This document shows, piece after piece, positions 15,125 through 24,059 of a stretch of DNA of 33,663 nt. The stretch spans positions 1 through 33,663 of the forward strand of contig CAZCOA010000031.1 of the NCBI GenBank assembly GCA_964500225.1, read 5' to 3'. This stretch comes from JAAYDY01 sp964500225. Its GTDB lineage: Bacteria > Planctomycetota > Phycisphaerae > FEN-1346 > JAACEH01. Made by a program: the position numbers and the translations under genes. The notes beneath the pieces were generated by a model. It ran no database searches and was not told where the DNA came from. It saw nothing but the letters and a program-made list of their open reading frames with translations. The number at the start of each line of letters is the position of its first letter. Within the stretch, counting starts at the first letter, position 1.

Positions 15125-16819
15125 ATGGTTCCCTCGGATTCAAGGAGACGAGCCTTCGCCAAGCAACGCAAGATTCTCGTGACCAGTGCCCTGCCCTACG
15201 CCAACGGGCACATTCACATCGGGCACTTGGTCGAATACATCCAGACGGACATCTGGGTGAGGTTCCAGAAGCTGCGCGGCCACGCGTGCACGTACGTTTG
15301 CGCCGATGACACGCACGGAACGCCGATCATGATCCGCGCCCGGCGTGAGGGTATTGCGCCCGAGGAACTGATCGCCCGGATGCACGCCGAGCACGTGCGC
15401 GACTTCGCTGCGTTCGAGATCGCGTTCGACAACTACTACACGACGCACTCGCCGGAAAACCGCGAGCTGGCCGAGGGCATCTACAAGGCCTTGGAGGCCG
15501 GCGGCCACATCGCCGTCCGCGAGGTGGAGCAGGCTTACTGCGAGCGCGACCGGATGTGGTTGCCCGACCGGTTCCTGAAGGGGACGTGTCCGAAGTGTCG
15601 CGCGGCCGACCAATACGGCGACAGTTGCGATGTCTGCGGCGCGACGTACCGTCCGACGGACCTGATCGACGCACGGTGTTCCGTGTGCGGCACGGCGCCG
15701 GTGCGAAAGCTTTCGGACCACTACTTCTTCAAACTGGGCGACTTTGCCCGCGAACTTCAGGACTGGGTCGGCGGCGGGCACGTGCATCCGTCCATCGCCA
15801 ACAAGCTCCAGGAATGGTTCTCCGAGGGATTGCGCGACTGGGATATCAGCCGCGACGGGCCGTACTTCGGATTTCTTATTCCCGGCGCCCAGGACAAATA
15901 CTTCTACGTCTGGCTCGACGCGCCGATCGGCTACATGGCGAGCTTCCGCAACCTCTGCGCTCGGACGGGACAGGATTTCGACGCCTACTGGCAGGCCGGT
16001 CGCGCCGACGAAACCGAACTGTACCATTTCCTCGGCAAGGACATCACGTACTTCCACGCCCTGTTCTGGCCGGCGATGCTGATGGGCTCGGGGTACCGCA
16101 CGCCGACGCAACTGGCCATTCACGGTTTTCTGACCGTGGACGGGCAGAAGATGAGCAAGTCGCGCGGTACGTTCATCCAGGCGCGGACGTTCGCCAAGCA
16201 CCTGCCGCCGCAGGCGCTGCGATATTACTACGCATCGAAGCTCGGCCCTGATCCGGAAGACCTGGACCTGAGCCTGGAGGATTTCGTCAACCGGATCAAC
16301 TCCGAACTGGTCGGCAAGCTGGCGAACCTCGTGAGCCGCGCGGCCCGGATGGTGCTCTCGAAGCTCGACGGTCGCACGTGCGAGCCGGACCCGGCCGCCG
16401 CGGGGGTGATCGACGCGATTCGCGCCGCCGCGGACGAGATCGCCGGGCATTACGAGTCGCGGAACTTCGCCCTGGCCGTGCGCCGCATCTGCGCGCTGGC
16501 CGACGAGGCCAACCGTTACCTGGAGCAGACGCAGCCGTGGCAAACGGTCAAGACGGACGCCGAGTTGGCTCGGCAGCAACTGTCGGCCGCGCTGGAGGCG
16601 TCGCGTCTGTTGGCAGTGTACCTGAAGCCGGTCATCCCCGGTTTCGTGGAGCGCACGGAGGCCTGCCTGGCCGTCGAGCCGCTGACGTGGGCAAGCCTGA
16701 CCGAGACGCCGCCGCCGCGGACGCTGGGCGAGTTCCAGCGGCTGGCCGACCGCCTCGACGCCAAGGCCGTCCAGGCCCTGATCGACGAGACCCGCCAGGA
16801 CCAGGCCGCAGATAAATAG
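15125..16819 (+). CDS. metG: Methionyl-tRNA synthetase
   Basis: This enzyme charges tRNA-Met with methionine. The 564-residue product has the Rossmann catalytic core with HIGH at 31-34 (ANGHIHIGHLVEY) and KMSKS at 342-346 (DGQKMSKSRGTF). A connective-peptide zinc knuckle, GTCPKCRAADQYGDSCDVCG, sits between them and is followed by another CSVCG. The helical anticodon-binding domain runs from about 390. There is no C-terminal Arc1p/Trbp111-type tRNA-binding domain, so this is the short form (E. coli is 677 residues). The start is uncertain. ATG 15125 has no ribosome-binding site, while a perfect AAGGAG at 15142-15147 precedes a TTC codon at the place where related enzymes begin. Either a 10-residue extension is made or the start codon was altered. 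Confidence 0.95.
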   Translation: MVPSDSRRRAFAKQRKILVTSALPYANGHIHIGHLVEYIQTDIWVRFQKLRGHACTYVCADDTHGTPIMIRARREGIAPEELIARMHAEHVRDFAAFEIAFDNYYTTHSPENRELAEGIYKALEAGGHIAVREVEQAYCERDRMWLPDRFLKGTCPKCRAADQYGDSCDVCGATYRPTDLIDARCSVCGTAPVRKLSDHYFFKLGDFARELQDWVGGGHVHPSIANKLQEWFSEGLRDWDISRDGPYFGFLIPGAQDKYFYVWLDAPIGYMASFRNLCARTGQDFDAYWQAGRADETELYHFLGKDITYFHALFWPAMLMGSGYRTPTQLAIHGFLTVDGQKMSKSRGTFIQARTFAKHLPPQALRYYYASKLGPDPEDLDLSLEDFVNRINSELVGKLANLVSRAARMVLSKLDGRTCEPDPAAAGVIDAIRAAADEIAGHYESRNFALAVRRICALADEANRYLEQTQPWQTVKTDAELARQQLSAALEASRLLAVYLKPVIPGFVERTEACLAVEPLTWASLTETPPPRTLGEFQRLADRLDAKAVQALIDETRQDQAADK

Positions 16820-17053
16820 CTGAACGGCCGGGGCCGACGGCGAGCCGGCTCGCGTGCTGCTACGGACGTTGGACGGTTGACCGTAACGAACTGATCCCAA
16901 CGGCGGAGCGGCCGGCCTCGACGGTGCGGAGCTCGACGTTGCATGGATAGTTCAGAGCCGGCCCGCGAAGCAGAAAACGGTTAAGCGAGAATGTACCCCC
17001 TCCCAACCAACCATTTGAGGAGATCCGGGGGATCGACGCCGAATGCCCTGTAG

Positions 17054-17065
17054 CGCTTCGAAGCG
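17054..17065. repeat. Perfect 12-base palindrome upstream of the GH2 promoter
   Basis: CGCTTCGAAGCG reads the same on both strands and lies about 60 bases upstream of the -35 box. Its place and symmetry suit a dimeric regulator binding site, for instance a sugar-responsive activator, but no regulator gene is adjacent. Confidence 0.4.
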
Positions 17066-17122
17066 ATCCGAAACGGCCCCCGGACACCGGTGGAAAAGCC
17101 AAGTGGACCGAGTCGATCCGGC

Positions 17123-17150
17123 TTGACCGGCCCTCGCAGATTCGGATAAT
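17123..17150 (+). promoter_or_regulatory. Sigma-70-type promoter for the GH2 gene
   Basis: TTGACC (17123-17128) and GATAAT (17145-17150) are 16 bases apart. The leader to the GTG start is about 60 bases, includes a small hairpin and ends with AGGAGG (17205-17210). Confidence 0.65.
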
Positions 17151-17218
17151 ACGCCTCAGACGTAAATGAACCAAGGCGGCAATCCGCCCCGACCGGTCTA
17201 TTTCAGGAGGAGCACGCA

Positions 17219-20122
17219 GTGAGTCGCAGGACGATTTCGCTGGACGGAACCTGGGACGTTATCTTCGACGAGAACGAGACGCTGAAGGCCGACTGCTTCA
17301 AGAAGGTCCGCAAGACCCATGCGGTCGAGGTGCCGGGCGTCTGGGAGCAGGCGCGGCCGTTCTACGACGGTCAGGGGTTCTATCGCCGCCGGTTCACGCT
17401 GCCGGCGAACCTGGGCGGCAAGCTGCTCCGTCTGAAGTTCGGCGCAGTCAACTACTACGCCGAAGCGTTCCTCAACGGTAAGCGCATCGGCGAACACGAG
17501 GGCGGCTACACGCCGTTCGTGTTCGACATTACCAAGGTGGCCAAGCTGGGCGAAGAGAACGAGCTGGTGGTGCGCGTGATCGATCCGCCGCGACGTCGCG
17601 AAATTCAGGGTTTCCGCAGCGGCGCGCCGCTCAGCCAGTCGGACATCCCGACCTGGAAGGCCGGCTGGTATTTCAACTTTGGCGGCATCTGGCAGCCGGT
17701 CGAGATCATCGTCACCGAGCCGCTTCACGTGGACGACGTCTTCGTCCAGCCGCAGGCCGACCTCGAAACGGTGAAGTTCGACGTGACGCTGGTCAACGGT
17801 TGCAAGGCCGGCCGCTACACGGTCGTCATCGACATGGCGCCGAAGTCGGGCGACGAGAAGACCGGCGTGCGAATCGAAAAAACCGTGACGCTCGCCAAGG
17901 GGATCAACACGATCCGGTGCGAAGCCAAGGTGGCCAGGCCGCATCTGTGGTCGCCCGAGGATCCGTTCCTGTACACGACGACGGTCAGCGTCAGCGACGC
18001 GACGAGCCGGTACGACGCGCTCAGCGTAACGTGCGGCATCCGGTTCTTCACGGCCGAGGACGGCGTGTTCAAGCTCAACGGGCAGCGCATCGCCGTGCGC
18101 GGCTTTCTGCAACAGGGCGTGTACCCGCGGACGCTGGTGCTCCCGGCGTCGAAGGCCGACGCCCGCAAGGAACTGATGCTGCTGAAGAACAATGGGATGA
18201 ACTTCATCCGGGCGCACCTCAAGCCGCCGCCAATCCACCTGGACCTGGCCGACGAGCTGGGCATCCTGCTGATGGAAGAACCGCCCATCGGGTGGATCCG
18301 AAACACCCCGCACACCATCGCCCGGTGTACGCGCGAAGTGCGCGAGTTGGTGCGCCGCGACCGGAACCGACCGAGCGTCGTGATGTGGTGCCTGCTGAAC
18401 GAGGCGACGCACTACCGCACGTTCACGCCGAGTCAACTCAGCGAATTCGAGCGTGCGGTGGCCAATGCCTGCCGCGACAACGACATGACGCGCCTGTGCG
18501 TGACGAACTCCGGCGGCAGCCTCGGCTCGGTGCACACCGAGAGCACGGTCATGTGCTTCCTGCCGTTCGAAAAGAAGCCGACGCGGCTGATGGACCTTCA
18601 CGCCTACTGCGCCATCCCGCTGCCGGCAAGCAGCGTCCAGCATTATCGCGCCCACGGCGGCGGCGACACGTTCAAGCCCGACGGCGTGAATTTCGTCTCG
18701 TCGGTCGCCAAGCGCAAGAGCGGCCGCAACCCGAAGGACGTTCCCGCCCTGCTGATCAGCGAGTTCGGGGCGTTCGAGAACCCGCCCGACTACGAGAAGG
18801 TGCTCTCGACCTACACGCCCGCCGAACGGAAGCTCGGTCTGGAAGATTACGTTCAGCACAAGAATTACTACGAGTCGCTCAAGGAACAGTTCAAGAAGAG
18901 CCGCCTCGGCGAAATCTTCGGTTCGGTGGACGGGCTGATCCGTGCGAGCCAGGAACTTCACCGCGAGGACATCCGGGCGATCGTCTCGGCCATGCGCGCC
19001 AACCCGCGAAACTCCGGTTGGGTGTTTACGCAACTGGCCGACGCCTCGGGCGAACTCTTCGGCGCCACCGACATCTGGCGGAATCCGCGACGGTGGTTCA
19101 AGGACATGGCCATCGCGAGCCAGACGCCGCTCATCGTGCCGCACGTCAGCACGCGGGTGGTCGGCCCGAGGGACACCCTGGGCATCAACCTGCGCATCGT
19201 GAACGAGAATACCACGGGCGTCCACTACACGTGGAAACTTCGCGTGGTGGGTGCGGGTGGCCGCACGACATTCGCCAAGACCGGCGATGTTCGCGCCAAG
19301 GGATGGGTGCAGGAAGTCCTGGACGAGCCGATTCAGGCGCCGGCGAAGGGCGGACGCTATACGGTGGAAGCCGAGCTGCGGGCCGGATCGAAGTTGCTGT
19401 CGAGCAACAGCATCCGATTCACAGTCATCGAGCCGGCCGAGGCCCCGTGCGACCGCATCGGCATGTTCGACATGGACGATACACTGCGTCCGGTGCTTCA
19501 GGGCCTGGGCATCGCACAGGTGGACAAGGCGAACAACAACTACCGGTACAAGAACGTGCCGTGTATCTATCTGCCGCGACCGCACCAGCATCTGGGCCTC
19601 ATCAACGAGTACAACCAGCAGTTGCGCCGCATCGTGACCCTGGGCGGCGCGGGACTGGTCATCGAAGCCCAGACGCCCATGCTCTACGACAAGCTGACGC
19701 CGACGCTGATCCGGCTGGACATACCGATGCGCAACATGCTTTACATGCGGCCCTCGTCCATCTGGGACGGCCTACCCACCAGCAACGGCATGATGGACTA
19801 CGAGTTCGCCGACGTGTTCTCGGGCCGAGCCAATCCCAGCGCCAACGCCGAAGACGTGGCGGCTGCCGGCGGCACGAGCCTGTGCGGCACCCTCTGCGCC
19901 CACATGTGGACCGGCCCCGAGATCTATCAGCACGGGTCGTTCATCAACGTGATTCCGGTCGGCCGCGGACATCTGGTGTTCTGCCAGTTGACCTTGGCTC
20001 AGCAGGCCGCGACCAATCCGGTCGCCAAGCGGTTGTTGGCCAACCTGATCCGCTTCACCGCTTCGCTCGTAAAGAAAGGCGGCGAGGAGAAATTGCTCAG
20101 CCGCTGCATCGACAATCTCTAA
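17219..20122 (+). CDS. Glycoside hydrolase family 2 protein with an extra C-terminal domain
   Basis: This 967-residue enzyme of the beta-galactosidase/beta-glucuronidase/beta-mannosidase family starts at GTG 17219, 8 bases after AGGAGG. Residues 5-170 form the sugar-binding jelly roll (SLDGTWDV, FYRRRFTLP, NGKRIGEHEGGYTPF). About 175-275 is an immunoglobulin-like domain and 280-610 the TIM barrel (NGQRIAVRGFLQQG, NNGMNFIRAHLKPPP). The acid/base is Glu395 in MWCLLNEATH and the nucleophile Glu515 in LLISEFGAF. A beta-sandwich follows at about 630-720, then about 240 residues that look like a Rossmann-type, glutamine-amidotransferase-like domain (LRRIVTLGGAGLVIEA). No signal peptide is present, so it likely acts in the cytoplasm on imported oligosaccharides. 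It is monocistronic, with its own promoter and terminator. Substrate unknown. Confidence 0.88.
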   Translation: MSRRTISLDGTWDVIFDENETLKADCFKKVRKTHAVEVPGVWEQARPFYDGQGFYRRRFTLPANLGGKLLRLKFGAVNYYAEAFLNGKRIGEHEGGYTPFVFDITKVAKLGEENELVVRVIDPPRRREIQGFRSGAPLSQSDIPTWKAGWYFNFGGIWQPVEIIVTEPLHVDDVFVQPQADLETVKFDVTLVNGCKAGRYTVVIDMAPKSGDEKTGVRIEKTVTLAKGINTIRCEAKVARPHLWSPEDPFLYTTTVSVSDATSRYDALSVTCGIRFFTAEDGVFKLNGQRIAVRGFLQQGVYPRTLVLPASKADARKELMLLKNNGMNFIRAHLKPPPIHLDLADELGILLMEEPPIGWIRNTPHTIARCTREVRELVRRDRNRPSVVMWCLLNEATHYRTFTPSQLSEFERAVANACRDNDMTRLCVTNSGGSLGSVHTESTVMCFLPFEKKPTRLMDLHAYCAIPLPASSVQHYRAHGGGDTFKPDGVNFVSSVAKRKSGRNPKDVPALLISEFGAFENPPDYEKVLSTYTPAERKLGLEDYVQHKNYYESLKEQFKKSRLGEIFGSVDGLIRASQELHREDIRAIVSAMRANPRNSGWVFTQLADASGELFGATDIWRNPRRWFKDMAIASQTPLIVPHVSTRVVGPRDTLGINLRIVNENTTGVHYTWKLRVVGAGGRTTFAKTGDVRAKGWVQEVLDEPIQAPAKGGRYTVEAELRAGSKLLSSNSIRFTVIEPAEAPCDRIGMFDMDDTLRPVLQGLGIAQVDKANNNYRYKNVPCIYLPRPHQHLGLINEYNQQLRRIVTLGGAGLVIEAQTPMLYDKLTPTLIRLDIPMRNMLYMRPSSIWDGLPTSNGMMDYEFADVFSGRANPSANAEDVAAAGGTSLCGTLCAHMWTGPEIYQHGSFINVIPVGRGHLVFCQLTLAQQAATNPVAKRLLANLIRFTASLVKKGGEEKLLSRCIDNL

Positions 20123-20143
20123 AGGCTGTGCGCTCGACATCAC

Positions 20144-20179
20144 GCGGGGGCGGGCTTTCGTCCCGCCCCCGCCGCTTTT
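20144..20179 (+). terminator. Strong Rho-independent terminator of the GH2 gene
   Basis: GCGGGGGCGGG (20144-20154) pairs over 11 bases without mismatch with CCCGCCCCCGC (20162-20172) around a 7-base loop, followed by CGC and TTTT (20176-20179). It starts 22 bases after the stop. The other strand lacks a T run, so it serves only the + direction. Confidence 0.85.
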
Positions 20180-20262
20180 AAGGAGTTGCTGGAGTTCTTC
20201 GAGGAATGCCTGGCGGGGCCTGCCGCGCCGTAGCCGGCGAACCGGAATCCCGATGCACCGCG

Positions 20263-21462
20263 TTAAGCCTTCTGCCGCGCGATTGCCGCCGTGTCGCGGG
20301 CAATGACGAGTTCCTCGTTCGTCGGCACCACCAGAACACGAATCGGGCTGTCGTCGGTCGTCAAGGCGACTTCCTTGCCGCGCGATCCGGCGTTCTTCGA
20401 GGCGTCGTAGCGGATGCCCATGCCGTCCAGGTCGCGCAGGATGCGGTCGCGGACGGCCTCGCTGTTCTCGCCGATGCCGCCCGTCAGGATCACCGCATCG
20501 GTGCGTCCCAGGACCGCCATGTACGAGCCGATGTACTTGCGGATCCGGTAAGCGAACACGTCGATGGCCAGGTCCGCCTGCTTGTTGCCCGCCGCGGCGG
20601 CCTCGACCAGGCTTCGCATGTCGTTCGACACGCCCGAAATGCCGATCAGGCCGCTCGCCTTGTTCAGCATCGCGTTGATCTCTTTCAGGCTCATGCCCTT
20701 GACGTCGGCCAGGTGGAAGATAATCGCCGGGTCCAGGTCGCCCGACCGCGTGCCCATGACCAGCCCCTCCAGCGGCGTCAGGCCCATGGACGTGTCCACG
20801 CACTTGCCGCCGCGAATGGCGGCCATCGAGCACCCGTTGCCCAAGTGGCAGGTGATGGCGTTGAACCGATCCATCGGAACGCCTAGAATCTGGGCCGCTC
20901 GCTCCGACACATAACGATGACTCGTCCCGTGGAACCCGTAGCGGCGGATGTGGTCCTTGGCATACAGGGCGTAAGGAATCGCATAGATGTAAGCCACCTG
21001 CGGCATCGTCTGGTGAAACGCCGTATCGAACACCGCCACGTGCGGCACCGAGGGCAGAAGCTTCTGCGCGGCTTCGATGCCCGTGAGATTCGGCGGATTG
21101 TGCAACGGCGCCAGCGGAATGCACGCCCGAATCGCTTCCAGCACGCTTTCGGTAATCAGCACGCTGCCGGTGAAGTGCTCGCCGCCGTGGACCACCCGAT
21201 GCCCCACGGCCTGTATCTCGGAAGCCGAACGGATCGCGCCGCCATTGCCCAGCAGCGTGTCCACGATCAGCTTGAACGCCGCACTGTGGTCGGCAATCGG
21301 CGCGGCCACTTCCTTCTTGCCGCCGTTGACGCTGTGAACCAGGCGGCTCCCGGACTCGCCGATCCGCTCCACAAGCCCCTTGGCAATCACCGTCTCGGTT
21401 GCCATGCTGAACAACTGATACTTGATGCTGCTGCTGCCGGCGTTGATAACCAGAACCTTCAT
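20263..21462 (-). CDS. ackA: Acetate kinase
   Basis: AckA interconverts acetyl phosphate plus ADP with acetate plus ATP. The 399-residue product matches the family length. It begins MKVLVINAGSSSIKYQLF, the phosphate-binding start of the ASKHA fold. It then shows VGHRVVHGGEHF, PLAPLHNPPN, VFDTAFHQTMP, YGFHGTSHRYVS and the adenosine-site motifs CHLGNGCS and TGGIGENS. ATG 21462 is set by this N-terminus. A phosphotransacetylase gene, its usual partner, is not adjacent, so acetyl phosphate must come from an enzyme encoded elsewhere. The promoter at 21535-21563 is divergent from that of mutS2. Confidence 0.97.
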   Translation of the reverse strand: MKVLVINAGSSSIKYQLFSMATETVIAKGLVERIGESGSRLVHSVNGGKKEVAAPIADHSAAFKLIVDTLLGNGGAIRSASEIQAVGHRVVHGGEHFTGSVLITESVLEAIRACIPLAPLHNPPNLTGIEAAQKLLPSVPHVAVFDTAFHQTMPQVAYIYAIPYALYAKDHIRRYGFHGTSHRYVSERAAQILGVPMDRFNAITCHLGNGCSMAAIRGGKCVDTSMGLTPLEGLVMGTRSGDLDPAIIFHLADVKGMSLKEINAMLNKASGLIGISGVSNDMRSLVEAAAAGNKQADLAIDVFAYRIRKYIGSYMAVLGRTDAVILTGGIGENSEAVRDRILRDLDGMGIRYDASKNAGSRGKEVALTTDDSPIRVLVVPTNEELVIARDTAAIARQKA

Positions 21463-21534
21463 GAACGGCCTGCCTTCCTCGCCCGAATCGATTAGGGTCC
21501 CCTGTCCGCATCGACGTGCGGCCCCAAGACGGGC

Positions 21535-21563
21535 ATTGTAGGGCTGCCGCCCCTGGGTAGCAA
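21535..21563 (-). promoter_or_regulatory. Sigma-70-type promoter for ackA
   Basis: On the minus strand TTGCTA (21563-21558) and TACAAT (21540-21535) have a 17-base spacer, leaving a leader of about 65 bases before the ATG at 21462. Confidence 0.6.
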
Positions 21564-21611
21564 TGGTCAATTCTACCAGTTGCCCGCCTCGCACCGGCCG
21601 CGACCAACCGC

Positions 21612-21640
21612 TTGGCTTTGCAGGCGGCCGGCGATAGAAT
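21612..21640 (+). promoter_or_regulatory. Sigma-70-type promoter for mutS2
   Basis: TTGGCT (21612-21617) and TAGAAT (21635-21640) are 17 bases apart, with the predicted start near 21647, only about 18 bases before the ATG at 21665. CGGAGAG lies between them as a ribosome-binding site. Confidence 0.6.
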
Positions 21641-21664
21641 GCCCCCAACGATTCGGAGAGTCGG

Positions 21665-24055
21665 ATGAACGCACACAGCCTTGCGCTTCTGGAATTTCAC
21701 AAGATACGGCAGCACATCGCTTCGCGATGCGCCCTGGAGGCCACCCGCGCCGCCCTGGAGCGAGAACTCGTGCCTGCCGACGACCGATGGACCTTCGAGC
21801 GGCGACGGGATGCCATCAGCGAACTGGTCGCCCTGATGGACCGCGACAAGGACTTCAACCTCCTGCCACTGAACGATCCGACCGAGTGCCTCCAGCGGGC
21901 GCGCATCGAGGACAGCTATTTGACCGGCTCCGAGCTGTTTCAGGTGCTCATGCTGCTGGATTGCTCCGAAACCGTGCGACGGTTCATGCGAACCCATCGC
22001 GACGACGCGCCGCTGACGGCTGAAATCGCCGAGCCGCTGGTCGAACTCCCCGACGTCCGCCGCCTGCTGGCCCAAGCCATCACCGAGGACGGTTCGGTCA
22101 ACGATGACGCATCGCCCGAATTGCGCGATATCCGCCATCGCATACGCACCATCAACAACCGCATCGAGAGCCGCCTGCAAGCCCTGATCCGCCAACCTGC
22201 CGTCCGCGACGTACTGGCCAGCGACCACCCGAGTCGCCGCGGCGGCCGCATGGTGCTGCAACTGAAGGCCAATCAGTGGACCGTCGTGGGCGGCCTCGTC
22301 CACGACCGATCCCACACCGGCCAGACGTTCTACGTCGAACCCTCCGCCACCATCGAGATGGGCAACGAGTTGCAGAACCTTGCCGCCGAAGAGGAAACCG
22401 AGGTGCGGCGCATCCTCGCCGACCTCACCCGCTCGCTGCGTCCGTGGCTCGACGAACTGCGGAACTCCTTCAACATTTTGACGCGACTCGACCTGCTGCG
22501 TGCTGCGGCACTTTTCGCGCGGTCGCGGCACATGATCCCCGCCGACGTAGCCGCCGACGGCGATCCTCTGGAAATTATCGAGGCCCGACACCCGATCCTC
22601 GAACTGGCCTTGGCCGCCGAGGGCCGACAGGGCGACCTCGTGCCACTGACGCTGCGCATGCCGGCCGACGTCCGCGTACTGGCCGTCACCGGCAGCAACA
22701 CCGGCGGCAAGACCGTAGCCCTGAAGACCGTCGGACTGCTGGCCCTGATGGCCCAAGCAGGATTGCACGTGCCCGCTCGCCGGGCCAGGCTGCCCGTCTT
22801 CGATCGCGTCCTCGTGGACATCGGCGACGAGCAGTCCATCGAGCAGTCGCTCTCGACCTTCTCCAGCCACATGTCGCAGATCATCAGCGTCCTGCGACAA
22901 GCGACCGACAAATCGCTCGTCCTCCTGGACGAACTGGGCAGCGGCACCGATCCGGCCGAAGGCGGCGCCCTGGCCTGTGCCATCCTCCAGGAGCTGGCCG
23001 AACGCCGGGCCACCACGCTCGTCACCACTCACCTGCGCGAGGTCAAGATCTTCTGCCACGATCACGATCGCATGCAGAATGCCGCCATGGAATTCGACAC
23101 CGAGAGCCTGCGACCGACCTATCGGCTCATCCAGGGCGAACCCGGGGCAAGCCACGCCCTGACCATCGCCGAGCGTCTGGGTCTACCCCGGACCGTCCTC
23201 GACCGCGCCCGCGCGATGCTCTCCGACGAGCATCTGAACCTCGAACAACTCTTGACGCGCATCAGCGAGGACCGCCGCCGACTAAGCGAGGAACTGGCCA
23301 CCGCTCAGCGCGAACGCCAGACAGCCCAGGCCGAGCGGGAAAAACTCCAGACCGAGCTGGCCGAGGCCCGCAGGGAACGCAAGGCCCTGCTCCGCGAAGC
23401 CTATCGCCAGGCATCGGGCATCGTGGACAACACGAAACGTGAAATGCAGGACGTGGTCCGTCGCGCGCGTCAACAGGCCGACGCGGCGCCCCGCGAAGTC
23501 GAGGAACTTCGCGAGAAACTCCGCCGCAAGAAGGCCGGACTGGCCCAAGGGGCCCAGGCCGCGCATGAACGCCAGCGCCCGAAGCTCGACGCCTCCCGAC
23601 TCGTCAAGGGGTCCAAGGTGTATGTGGAAACCCTGCGGGCCGAGGGCGTGGTCGAGTCGGTCAACCGTCGGGGCAACCGCGTGACGGTGAACGTGCGCGG
23701 CTTGGCGGTCGAGGTCGGCGCCGGCGACCTGTCGCAACCCGACACCGCCGCCGACCGGAGCGAAAGTCCGCAAACCGCGGTCCAAGCCAAGGTGCGCGCG
23801 ACCACGGAGCCCGCCATCGAACTGAACATCATCGGCCGTCGCGTGGCCGAGGCCCTGGCCGAAGTGGACCGCTTTCTGGACCAGGCGGCCGTGGCCGACT
23901 ACGGTCGCGTCACGATCATCCACGGCCGCGGCACAGGCGCCCTCATGAAAGGCGTTCACGACCATCTGCGCGGCCATCCGCTAGTCGCTTCCTTCCGGAG
24001 CGGCAACGAAGCCGAGGGGGGCATCGCCGTCACGGTGGTCACCCTGAAGGAGTAG
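21665..24055 (+). CDS. mutS2: MutS2 ATPase with KOW-like and Smr domains
   Basis: The 796-residue protein has the full MutS2 layout. There is a helical core and clamp (about 1-320) and an ABC-type ATPase with Walker A GSNTGGKT at 343-350, LLDELGSGTDP as Walker B and VTTHLREVK as the switch region. A coiled coil follows (about 515-640), then a KOW-like beta segment (about 645-690, GSKVYVETLRAEGVVESV) and a C-terminal Smr domain (718-796, IIHGRGTGALMKG). The Smr start reads ELNIIGRRV where many relatives have LDLRG, so nuclease activity is uncertain. MutS2 was first linked to suppression of recombination; in B. subtilis it senses collided ribosomes and splits them. The start is set by the conserved N-terminus and the GGAGAG site. 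A GGQ protein gene follows after four bases. Confidence 0.95.
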   Translation: MNAHSLALLEFHKIRQHIASRCALEATRAALERELVPADDRWTFERRRDAISELVALMDRDKDFNLLPLNDPTECLQRARIEDSYLTGSELFQVLMLLDCSETVRRFMRTHRDDAPLTAEIAEPLVELPDVRRLLAQAITEDGSVNDDASPELRDIRHRIRTINNRIESRLQALIRQPAVRDVLASDHPSRRGGRMVLQLKANQWTVVGGLVHDRSHTGQTFYVEPSATIEMGNELQNLAAEEETEVRRILADLTRSLRPWLDELRNSFNILTRLDLLRAAALFARSRHMIPADVAADGDPLEIIEARHPILELALAAEGRQGDLVPLTLRMPADVRVLAVTGSNTGGKTVALKTVGLLALMAQAGLHVPARRARLPVFDRVLVDIGDEQSIEQSLSTFSSHMSQIISVLRQATDKSLVLLDELGSGTDPAEGGALACAILQELAERRATTLVTTHLREVKIFCHDHDRMQNAAMEFDTESLRPTYRLIQGEPGASHALTIAERLGLPRTVLDRARAMLSDEHLNLEQLLTRISEDRRRLSEELATAQRERQTAQAEREKLQTELAEARRERKALLREAYRQASGIVDNTKREMQDVVRRARQQADAAPREVEELREKLRRKKAGLAQGAQAAHERQRPKLDASRLVKGSKVYVETLRAEGVVESVNRRGNRVTVNVRGLAVEVGAGDLSQPDTAADRSESPQTAVQAKVRATTEPAIELNIIGRRVAEALAEVDRFLDQAAVADYGRVTIIHGRGTGALMKGVHDHLRGHPLVASFRSGNEAEGGIAVTVVTLKE

Positions 24056-24059
24056 TGCG

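Larger units (their letters stand above)
16820..17218. other. 400-base noncoding region between metG and the GH2 gene
   Basis: No gene is supported here. It holds a 10-base palindrome GAGCCGGCTC soon after metG without a T tract, a perfect 12-base palindrome at 17054-17065, several scattered GATCCG words, a good promoter (17123-17150) and a small GGCGG/CCGCC stem (17175-17188) in the GH2 leader. Minus-strand frames of up to about 100 codons exist, but their sequence resembles no family I know and they have no start signals. Confidence 0.6.

Noticed and set aside
15140..16900. Minus-strand frame of about 590 codons opposite metG
   Set aside because: metG is certain from HIGH, KMSKS and the zinc knuckle; the opposite frame has no recognisable domains.
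16981..17192. Minus-strand frame ending at a TAA at 16983, with protein-like wording such as LLKWLVGRGYILA
   Set aside because: I considered a transposase or gene remnant, but found no start signal, no family match and a third-position G+C that is not clearly coding.
17198..19591. Minus-strand frame of about 800 codons opposite the GH2 gene
   Set aside because: Composition is that of an antisense shadow (His/Arg/Val-rich), while the + strand frame contains the GH2 catalytic motifs.
20144..20179. Bidirectional terminator serving ackA as well
   Set aside because: The minus strand after the hairpin has no T run, and it lies about 90 bases past the ackA stop.
20263..21462. Butyrate or propionate kinase instead of acetate kinase
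   Set aside because: Length and the run of motifs fit AckA itself; butyrate kinases are shorter and lack this motif set.
19772..23155. Minus-strand open frame of more than 1,100 codons
   Set aside because: It runs antisense through the GH2 and mutS2 genes and mixes in-frame ackA shadow; the sequence has no family likeness. Long antisense frames are common at this GC content.
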